44,925 bases of DNA from a virus: positions 1 to 44,925 of IMG/VR virus record IMGVR_UViG_3300005732_000026. One strand, 5' to 3'. Of this stretch, positions 38,500-44,925 are shown one piece after another (position 1 is the first letter of the stretch; the number at the start of each line of letters is the position of its first letter). The notes under the pieces were generated by a model that did not search any database, had not been told where the DNA came from, and saw nothing but the letters and a program-made list of their open reading frames with translations. The position numbers and the translations under genes were made by a program.

Positions 38500-38864
38500 T
38501 CGGATCGTGTCTGCTCGCGCAGGTCTTGGCGCAGATTGTCGAAGTTGCGGTTCATCAGGTCGAGCTCGCGCTGGATCGTGCCAAGCAGCAAGTTCGCATC
38601 CGCTTCGGTGAAGGCATCCGCCTCACGCTGCCGAAGGCGCCCGTCAATGTCCGAGATCGTTTCCATCAGCTCGGCGCGATCGGTGAGTCGCGAGACTTCC
38701 AGCGCGTTCACTCGGCTTTCCATGCCGGCGGCCCAGGTGACCGCGGCCCAAGACAGCGCACCAATCGCTGGGATCCCGCCAATGGCCACCCACCGACTGA
38801 CAAGCTTGAGCATTGGGTCATCGGCCCAGCGATCTACGCGATCAGCGTTCGTCTTCTGTGTCAT
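38496..38864 (-). CDS. Single-span protein with coiled coil, 122 aa
   Basis: One span (VAIGGIPAIGALSWAAVTWA) near the N terminus, followed by a long helix (MESRVNALEVSRLTDRAELM; LLLGTIQRELDLMNRNFDNL). It has the same design as the 99-aa protein at 36989. It sits between the 165-aa membrane protein and the holin-like gene. It may be an antiholin or a holin partner. Confidence 0.6.
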   Translation of the reverse strand: MTQKTNADRVDRWADDPMLKLVSRWVAIGGIPAIGALSWAAVTWAAGMESRVNALEVSRLTDRAELMETISDIDGRLRQREADAFTEADANLLLGTIQRELDLMNRNFDNLRQDLREQTRSE

Positions 38865-39358
38865 TTTTCTTCTGCCTGTCCGGCGTCATTATGCTGTGGA
38901 TTAACACCCCCAGGAAAAGGGCGCCCAATGTGAATCCAACCTCGAACATTTTCCATCGCCGTCCCGATCAATGCCCAAAGTGGCTTCCCGCCGATTATCA
39001 ACATTGCGCAATAGCCCAAACCCGCAAGTTGCGTGAGGTAAGTAAAACTATCCAACGTTCCGCCAGAGGTGTACATGACATGGCAGAAAAGCATCGCGAC
39101 GTGCAAACCGGCGACTAGCCACGGCCAAGGCCGGCCGAACCGGCTGATCAGGCAAAATCCCCAGACCATGAAAACATCAATGACGGCCATCACCACCGGA
39201 GCCGCCAGCTGGTCCAGCGTGGCCTGGACGACCATTGTCGCGAGCCATGCAGATCCCATGATCCCAGCGCCCCACATTCGCGCCGGATCGCGCGACCAGA
39301 CAGCCAGGCCAAGCGTAACGTGAAGTGCTATCAGGTATGCTAGGGCGTAGCCGTCCAT
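38861..39358 (-). CDS. Polytopic membrane protein, 165 aa
   Basis: About five hydrophobic segments (ALAYLIALHVTLGLAVW; AGIMGSAWLATMVVQATL; VVMAVIDVFMVWGFCLI; WLVAGLHVAMLFCHVMY; LAGLGYCAMLIIG) with short loops, ending in a hydrophilic tail. Overlaps its neighbours (TAATG, ATGA). Placed at the head of the lysis cassette. It could be a superinfection-exclusion or host-membrane protein; no motif decides. Confidence 0.6.
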   Translation of the reverse strand: MDGYALAYLIALHVTLGLAVWSRDPARMWGAGIMGSAWLATMVVQATLDQLAAPVVMAVIDVFMVWGFCLISRFGRPWPWLVAGLHVAMLFCHVMYTSGGTLDSFTYLTQLAGLGYCAMLIIGGKPLWALIGTAMENVRGWIHIGRPFPGGVNPQHNDAGQAEEK

Positions 39359-39588
39359 TACGGATCCTCGGGGTCGGTCTTGTTGCCGCCGCCTGAGAGG
39401 GTTGTGACCCCGCCATCAAGCAGGTCATCACCAATGATTTCGGCCATCACATGGAACGTCGCCAGCGCAGCGCGACACGCGCGAACCCGGCGGCCCCTGA
39501 GCCCATGGGCTGCAATGAATGCGTCGCACTTGGCTTCCAGCGCAACAGTCATGTCCTGGATTTCTTGGGCGTCTTCTTGAATGCTCAT
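39358..39588 (-). CDS. Unknown 76-aa protein after the tailspike
   Basis: A helical protein (QEIQDMTVALEAKCDAFIAA; RAALATFHVMAEIIGDDL) with a Gly/Thr-rich tail. It lies 49 bp after the tailspike stop and starts the chain of overlapping lysis genes. The function is unknown. Confidence 0.55.
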   Translation of the reverse strand: MSIQEDAQEIQDMTVALEAKCDAFIAAHGLRGRRVRACRAALATFHVMAEIIGDDLLDGGVTTLSGGGNKTDPEDP

Positions 39589-39637
39589 GGTTAAACTTTC
39601 TGGCTGTAAAGGTGCACGAAACCTAGTTTTCCTTCCG

Positions 39638-42600
39638 TCACGTCAAGTCGATCCCGTGACCAAATACGTTGCGGTTGGAGCCGACGGTTTCTGTGCCATC
39701 GTCGGCGGCGTTTCGAACACTGGTTTGACCCACGTCGAGGAAGTCCACCTTGTCCGGGTTGACCTTGATGACGCACTGCGCGGCACCGACCTGGTCGCCT
39801 TTGTAAGAAGCGGAGCGGTTGCCCGTGATCGTGACCGCTGCCAACTTGTCGATTTTGCCGTCTTGACCGCCAGCGGAACCGGCGTCGGGCAACAGGTAAA
39901 TATCGTAGCGACCCGCGACAGAGACCTCCATGCGGAAGTCCACGTCATTGATTGAAATCTGTTCGGTCGATCCGGCGTCCGGCGTGTCGTAGGTCGTCTC
40001 GATCGAGCGGTGATCCCGCCCCTCGAACGCGGTTGTATTCCAGTAAAAGATGCCTTGGCCGCCACCGGCACGTGACATGGTGTTTTTGCCGCCACGAATG
40101 GTCGTTGACAGCGTGTTGAAGATAATGATGTTCGAGCACTCGTTCACACCGGCTGACCCGCTGTCTCTCACGGACACGTTTTCGAGCTCGATTTCATTGG
40201 TGTGGTACAGCCCGATTCCGGCAGAGCTACCCGTTTGAGCACAGTCTTTGACAAGCCCGCCCTTGATACGGATTTCGTCATTGTAGTGCGAGAGGAAACC
40301 CGTCTTCGCGCCGCTGTCATCGCGGAACACATTGACTTCGATGCCGGCGCCGCCGCAATTTTTGGCAACAAAATCGTTAACCGTCACGTCCTCTGAATGC
40401 TTGATCAGCAACCCGCGATAGTCGCCGCCTTCCGCTGTGGAAGCGTTCAAAACAATGTCTTTGAGCGGCGCGGTAGCGGACTCGTAGCCGACCAGCCCGA
40501 AATTATCATCACCGTTTGCGCGAGCGTGAAGGTCTGACGCGCGCAATCTTTCCAAGTGACCGAAGTGATAACCGTCGCCGACATTCTCGTAAGAACGGCC
40601 GCCAAGCATTGTTACGTTGTTCGTCAGGTTCGATTCGTCCTGGCCGACAAAGATACCGAAATCGGCGGCGCCAAAGCTGGACAAGCTTCGAATCTCAGAG
40701 TCAGAGGCGTCGAACCGGCAGTTTACTCCAGAGAAACGACCATTTACCCGGTCGCGCGTTGCGGCAAGACCGCCAAGCGTCACACCGTCTATGCCGACCT
40801 CGCTGCACGACGCCTGGACATGCAGCAGCGTCTGCGCCTCCGCGCTACCCATCAGCAAAACCCTGCCACGACTCATAATCTCAAGCGCGCGCTTGTTCGC
40901 AAAGCTGAGCGGCGGCGTGTGATACGCCTGCCCCTTGAAGATGAGCCTGCCACCATGTGTCGGGATGTCCGCAACTGCCGCGGTGATCGCAGTCGTGTTA
41001 TCCGTCATGAAGGCGATGCGTTCGGCGCTCACGGACGCACCGGCACCCGACGCGAGGGTGATCTGTGACGCGCTATCGCGACTAGCAACTGTGGTGTAGT
41101 GGCTCGTCTTGTCGGAGGACCCGGGCGCGGCTGACGCGGTGCCAGCATTGCGGATGACGACTACCGTACCAGCCGTCACCCACGAGGGCACCGACACACC
41201 GCCGCCCATGGTGACGATGGCCGCATTCGACCCGATGTCGATAGTCGCCGCGCCGTCATACCACTCGAGATCGGAAACTGCGCCGTATGCGTCCGGGTCG
41301 ATTTCGCGACTGTCGCTGATGACCGTAGGCGAATAGATGGCGCGCGCCGGGAGGCCCGCCGGGAATGACGTAGACTCGTCACCGGTAAAGCGACCTGATG
41401 GGTCAATGGCAAACCAGTCATTGCCGACCGAGACGCCACCTTTACCCGTCGAAAAGATGATGGTCTGCGAGTTGTAAATAGCATTGTCGGGATCATCGTG
41501 GTTGACGACGCGCACACCGTTGACGTTGCCGCCATCAGTGACGCCAATACCAATTGAGCCATGGTTGGCGTTGGAGTGTGCCGCCGCGTTCCCGCTTTGG
41601 TATAGCCAGCGAACAGCCCCTTCAGTCACCTGAAGGTTATTGGTGAACTCCCACGAACCCGTGACGGTTTCATTGGCAGCTTTGAGGACATCTCCGCCCC
41701 CGGCAGGCGTGGCGAAGGAAAGGGTGCCGGCACCGTTTGTGGTGAGGAATTGCCCTGCGGTGCCGTCAGATGTGGGGTATGTGAGTCCGGAAGAAACTAG
41801 GCCCCCAGTAATAGTCAGCGCCCCACTCGTAGACAAAGCCATCTCAGGCGCACCTGTCCACCCCCCTGAGACAAAGCGAAGATCTGATGTTCCGAGACCC
41901 GTTCCAGAAGAGACAACATTCCACACATTGTCTACACTCGACTGCCTACCTGTGATACGCATTATTGCAGACTGGACTGTCCCAGTACTTTTGACATCAA
42001 CAAATGCGTCGTTACCCGTAGAGGCAGTCACCCCTGAGAAAGTAGGAGCATCAGTTACCGCAACAGCTTGGCCGATGACGATCTCTGGGTTAGCAGCGAC
42101 ACCGTCACCGTCATTAACTGTGACACCTGTGCCGCCCGTAATAGAGCGATTGGTGTATGCGCCTGCAGCAGTCCGCACAGCAAAGCCATTGGTGGAGAAG
42201 TCTCCATCCATGACTGCACCAGCAGCAGCTACATTAGTGAAGTCTGTCACATCAGCCGAGGCTTCAATGCCATCAAGCTTAGTGTGGTCAGCATCCGTAA
42301 ATGCATTGGTATCAGCTTCAGCCTCATAGAGGGCTTTAATCTCAGCGCCAGTCTGGTCCGCAGTAGCGCCAGACTCAATGCCGTCAAGCTTGGTTCCGTC
42401 TGCAGCAACATCCCGGCCATCAATAAGGGCCGTTGTCGTGAGGTTCCCCGTGAGTGAGGCCCCGGCAAATGTCGGCGAGTCTGTGGTGCGAACTGTTTGG
42501 TCCGCGTCAGCAAACACGGTGATGCTATCAGAAACCCGAGCAACCAGAGCGTACGCCCCGCCGTTCAGGGACAGTGCACCATCATACCGATGCCGCGCGT

Positions 42601-43468
42601 AATTGCCGGCCGAGCTTCCAACCTGGGCATAGCCTGCGGTCGAGCCCAATACGGGAGCGCCGGTTACGCTCAGCCCTGCGAAGGCCGGCGATGCCGTCGA
42701 GCGAATATCCTGAGCTGTGTCGATTGCAATGTTGCCGGCGGCCCCAGTACCATTGGCCACGGTGATCGATCCAGATCCAGCGACAACACTGCGAAGAGAT
42801 ACAGCCCCCGCTCCGGTGATAGCCGGAATACCTGGCGAGCCTGCGCCTACAAGCGCCGCGGCCGAGCCAATCGTGTCGGAGCCGCTGAGATCCGCGGCAA
42901 CGGTCCCGATATTGTCATCGCCGGCAAGGTCGGCCGCAACGAGAATCACATCACCAATACTCGCGGCAATAGTTGCGACCCCACTGGATGAGATCAGCTG
43001 AACGTCGCCACTCGAGTCAAAGGTCAGTGTCTTCGAGGCGCGATCGGTCGCGCTGGGAAGTTGGCAGCTATCGACGTCCTCATCCGGAGGAATCCGGAGC
43101 GCCCGTTCCGCATCACGCTGCCGATCTTGCGCGTGCATCGTCTGCTTGTTCAGCGCCGCATTCAATGCGGTTCCGGTCAAGCCGCCAGAGGACAGATTCG
43201 AGGACCGCTCAGCAATCACATTGCGAATGATAGAGACTTTGGAGTTCGCAACAGCTGTGACCAGCGTCACGGAACCCCCATCATACCCGGCCGTCGCGCT
43301 CCCACTTCCGTTCGAAAGCGTAAAATCAGCCTGCCCAAGCTGGGCTTCATCCACCCAGACTTCCAAGTCCGTCTTTGCGAAATACGGAAAGTCGAACGCG
43401 AACGGACCCGTCGATGAGGACGTGACCGAGAAAACCGCATAGGTGTTTTCAGAGGGAACCGTAACCAT
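39638..43468 (-). CDS. Tailspike / tail fibre with T7-type anchor and beta-helix, 1276 aa
   Basis: Residues 1-140 form the T7-type tail-fibre anchor (FSVTSSSTGPFAFDFPYF; DLEVWVDEAQLGQADFTLSN). The linker around residues 370-430 carries GATADQTGAEIKALYEAEAD and two HTKLDGIE-type copies, a motif widely shared among phage fibre proteins. From about residue 720 a right-handed beta-helix of the pectate-lyase type runs to about 1190 (DPDAYGAV opening; THGGRLIFKGQAY; many short hydrophobic turns such as GVNECSNIIIFNTLSTTIRG). The C-terminal 80 residues are a separate cap. It binds and probably cuts a host polysaccharide. No active site could be assigned. Confidence 0.88.
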   Translation of the reverse strand: MVTVPSENTYAVFSVTSSSTGPFAFDFPYFAKTDLEVWVDEAQLGQADFTLSNGSGSATAGYDGGSVTLVTAVANSKVSIIRNVIAERSSNLSSGGLTGTALNAALNKQTMHAQDRQRDAERALRIPPDEDVDSCQLPSATDRASKTLTFDSSGDVQLISSSGVATIAASIGDVILVAADLAGDDNIGTVAADLSGSDTIGSAAALVGAGSPGIPAITGAGAVSLRSVVAGSGSITVANGTGAAGNIAIDTAQDIRSTASPAFAGLSVTGAPVLGSTAGYAQVGSSAGNYARHRYDGALSLNGGAYALVARVSDSITVFADADQTVRTTDSPTFAGASLTGNLTTTALIDGRDVAADGTKLDGIESGATADQTGAEIKALYEAEADTNAFTDADHTKLDGIEASADVTDFTNVAAAGAVMDGDFSTNGFAVRTAAGAYTNRSITGGTGVTVNDGDGVAANPEIVIGQAVAVTDAPTFSGVTASTGNDAFVDVKSTGTVQSAIMRITGRQSSVDNVWNVVSSGTGLGTSDLRFVSGGWTGAPEMALSTSGALTITGGLVSSGLTYPTSDGTAGQFLTTNGAGTLSFATPAGGGDVLKAANETVTGSWEFTNNLQVTEGAVRWLYQSGNAAAHSNANHGSIGIGVTDGGNVNGVRVVNHDDPDNAIYNSQTIIFSTGKGGVSVGNDWFAIDPSGRFTGDESTSFPAGLPARAIYSPTVISDSREIDPDAYGAVSDLEWYDGAATIDIGSNAAIVTMGGGVSVPSWVTAGTVVVIRNAGTASAAPGSSDKTSHYTTVASRDSASQITLASGAGASVSAERIAFMTDNTTAITAAVADIPTHGGRLIFKGQAYHTPPLSFANKRALEIMSRGRVLLMGSAEAQTLLHVQASCSEVGIDGVTLGGLAATRDRVNGRFSGVNCRFDASDSEIRSLSSFGAADFGIFVGQDESNLTNNVTMLGGRSYENVGDGYHFGHLERLRASDLHARANGDDNFGLVGYESATAPLKDIVLNASTAEGGDYRGLLIKHSEDVTVNDFVAKNCGGAGIEVNVFRDDSGAKTGFLSHYNDEIRIKGGLVKDCAQTGSSAGIGLYHTNEIELENVSVRDSGSAGVNECSNIIIFNTLSTTIRGGKNTMSRAGGGQGIFYWNTTAFEGRDHRSIETTYDTPDAGSTEQISINDVDFRMEVSVAGRYDIYLLPDAGSAGGQDGKIDKLAAVTITGNRSASYKGDQVGAAQCVIKVNPDKVDFLDVGQTSVRNAADDGTETVGSNRNVFGHGIDLT

Positions 43469-43508
43469 GCTGCAGAATGTCTTCGCGCATCATTGGATCA
43501 AAAACGCA

Positions 43509-44925
43509 CTACTGACCCACGTCAATCAGGCCGTCGCCACCCTGGCGGCTGCCAAACGCGCGAGATTGGGCCAACACTTCGTTGCGAGCGAGGTCTTGAA
43601 GCTCCGCACCAAACTCCGAATACAGCGTTTGGCGAGCGACCCTTCGATACTGATCCAGGACGCGGTTTATGAAGTCCGCCTTGCTCTGCCCCGACGCAGG
43701 ACTGTCCGGCAGACCATGATACACCCGCGACTCCGGAACCCGCCCCTCGACCAGCGCGTTCATGTAGTCCCGCGCACCAAGGCCTTGAGCCCCCGGGGCG
43801 TCGTTGCCGGCCAACTGGACGTAACGCTCATAGATTTCCGGCGAGTTGCCAAGGTCAACCGACACATTTTGCCCGTTGAACGGGACGGAGATCCGGGGCG
43901 CCGGCCGCCGTGGATAGTGACCAATGCGGTAGAGTTCTTGATCGATCGGCTCTGGGTCCATCGTGCGAACCGTGAACGGGCTCAGAGCGTCATACGTCCG
44001 GCTGACGCCAGATTGCGCCACGCGAGGCCGGCCCCACAGATCGTAAGATTGCGGCAGCTCGTCCGAGTAACCCGGCACCCGGGCCAGCGCCGCAGTCACA
44101 AAGTCATGGGAAGCCCGCATTTCCGGGTCGATGATTCTCTCGACCTGGGAAAGGGCGGCCGGCACCGTCACGGACGACACAAAGCGCTCTAGGTAGCTCG
44201 CGCCATATCGTTGCGGGTCTTCCGCGAATTGGATGAATTCGGACATGGACGTCAGATATGTCTTGTTCGTCACGGTCTGGATCGCCGCGCCCAGGGCCGG
44301 TCCCAGCACTTCTGGCAAATCAGAGTTGCCGCTGTCATCCATCGCGGTGTTATGAGAGATGGCCGACAGATCAGCGCCGATTGCCAGCATCGTGGAAACT
44401 GGCTCCATCCGGCGATACGACACCCATTTGTCGCCCACTCGAATCGAATACTCCTGCACCCCCATGCGCTGCCATTGCTCACGGGACCCTGGATCTTTTG
44501 GCGCCGCTCCGGTGATCTGCCCGTTCGCAGCCATGTCCATGCCGATGTAGAGCAAGCCGGTGCCGGCCGCGATCCGCGACTGAGCCATCGCACGCCGGGC
44601 CCCACCGGCCGCCAGCTCAGCCTGGACCTCACGGAACAAGAAGCCGAAAGGCGAAGACTGGAAGGCGAATTTCAGAATGTTCGAAGGCGTGACCACGAAC
44701 GGCAGCAATACGTGGCCGATCGGCAGCCCCGTGACCGAGTTCATGGATCGGCGAATGCCCATGATGTTTCGGGTCGCCTCCCCGACCGGCTCGGTGAACG
44801 TCCGGCGCTGAGCCGCTGCACGCGCGCCCTCTCGAATCTGCGGCGTCGGGCTCTCGACAAGATCGGCATAGCGCTGCTGGAACGCCGCGCGGTCAATGAC
44901 GCCCTCGTCCATCTCACGCGCCGCG
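43509..44925 (-). CDS. Giant internal virion protein, C-terminal part (continues from 1-2998 across the join)
   Basis: The same frame as 1-2998 is open from the right edge to a stop at 43509. The last 68 bases duplicate 1-68, so the new coding part is 43509-44857, giving residues about 1000-1448. It contains SMNSVTGLPIGHVLLPFVVT, then GTGLLYIGMDMAANGQITG, PKDPGSREQWQRMG and VSYRRMEPVSTMLAIGADLS. I recall this conserved block at the C-terminal end of giant internal and polyvalent phage proteins. The hydrophobic patches could help it cross the host envelope on ejection. The tailspike gene follows after 40 bp. Confidence 0.85.
   Translation of the reverse strand, partial: AAREMDEGVIDRAAFQQRYADLVESPTPQIREGARAAAQRRTFTEPVGEATRNIMGIRRSMNSVTGLPIGHVLLPFVVTPSNILKFAFQSSPFGFLFREVQAELAAGGARRAMAQSRIAAGTGLLYIGMDMAANGQITGAAPKDPGSREQWQRMGVQEYSIRVGDKWVSYRRMEPVSTMLAIGADLSAISHNTAMDDSGNSDLPEVLGPALGAAIQTVTNKTYLTSMSEFIQFAEDPQRYGASYLERFVSSVTVPAALSQVERIIDPEMRASHDFVTAALARVPGYSDELPQSYDLWGRPRVAQSGVSRTYDALSPFTVRTMDPEPIDQELYRIGHYPRRPAPRISVPFNGQNVSVDLGNSPEIYERYVQLAGNDAPGAQGLGARDYMNALVEGRVPESRVYHGLPDSPASGQSKADFINRVLDQYRRVARQTLYSEFGAELQDLARNEVLAQSRAFGSRQGGDGLIDVGQ
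44858..44925. repeat. Right copy of 68-bp terminal direct repeat
   Basis: Identical to bases 1-68, as described for the left copy. After removing one copy the contig closes to about 44,857 bp. Confidence 0.95.

Noticed and set aside
1-44925. Diversity-generating retroelement, as in the related phage BPP-1
   Set aside because: No reverse-transcriptase motif (xADD-type) and no template/variable repeat pair was seen. The tailspike ends in a normal cap.
1-44925. CRISPR array or direct-repeat spacer structure
   Set aside because: The only regular array is the coding 12-base repeat; there are no spaced palindromic repeats.

Overview
The window reads as the complete genome of a temperate, short-tailed (podovirus-type) phage, assembled as a circle. 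Bases 1-68 are repeated exactly at 44858-44925, so the unique length is about 44,857 bp, and one very large virion gene runs across the join. Base composition is GC-rich. The codon usage, a GcrA/SANT-like small protein and regulators of the 'LMRRLRNG' type suggest an alphaproteobacterial host; this is inference, since no host sequence is present. The virion genes resemble the epsilon15 / Bordetella BPP-1 lineage (head-tail connector portal, gp7-like capsid, Bbp16-like cement protein).

Layout. (1) Late leftward block, 17.1 kb down to 1 and, across the join, 44.9 down to 37.0 kb: HNH endonuclease, HTH protein, small terminase, an unknown 232-aa protein, large terminase, portal, scaffold, major capsid, cement protein, a strong terminator, tail adaptor, tail tube/nozzle, three internal virion proteins (150, 573 and 1448 aa), a 1276-aa beta-helix tailspike, then a lysis cassette (membrane proteins, M15 endolysin, Rz/Rz1 spanins). 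(2) Rightward block 17.2-20.8 kb: a DUF3560 protein, a DNA methyltransferase and small proteins, ending at a terminator. Four of its genes share the same hairpin-boxed ribosome binding site. (3) Leftward early block 26.8 to 21.1 kb: Cro-like repressor, a second HTH regulator, RMF-like protein, RusA resolvase, SANT-like protein, DUF1376 replication protein, primase zinc-ribbon, Toprim-helicase, HTH and small proteins. (4) Rightward block 27.0-37.0 kb: small proteins, exonuclease plus RecT annealing protein, excisionase-like protein and tyrosine integrase. A DUF6745-type gene with 26 tandem tetrapeptide repeats follows, then a string of coupled unknown genes that converge on the lysis cassette.

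How it works together. The 26.84-27.04 kb region is the switch: divergent promoters with three copies of a TATC-centred operator, presumably bound by the adjacent 75-aa repressor. Integrase and excisionase give lysogeny. Exonuclease, RecT and RusA give recombination. DUF1376, primase zinc-ribbon and helicase give replication. Nearly every gene overlaps the next by ATGA, TGATG or TAATG, indicating translational coupling. The parts that are least explained are the DQV-repeat gene, the hairpin ribosome binding sites, the out-of-frame zinc-ribbon/helicase overlap, the sharp strand-composition switch near 15.5 kb, and a set of single-membrane-span micropeptides.
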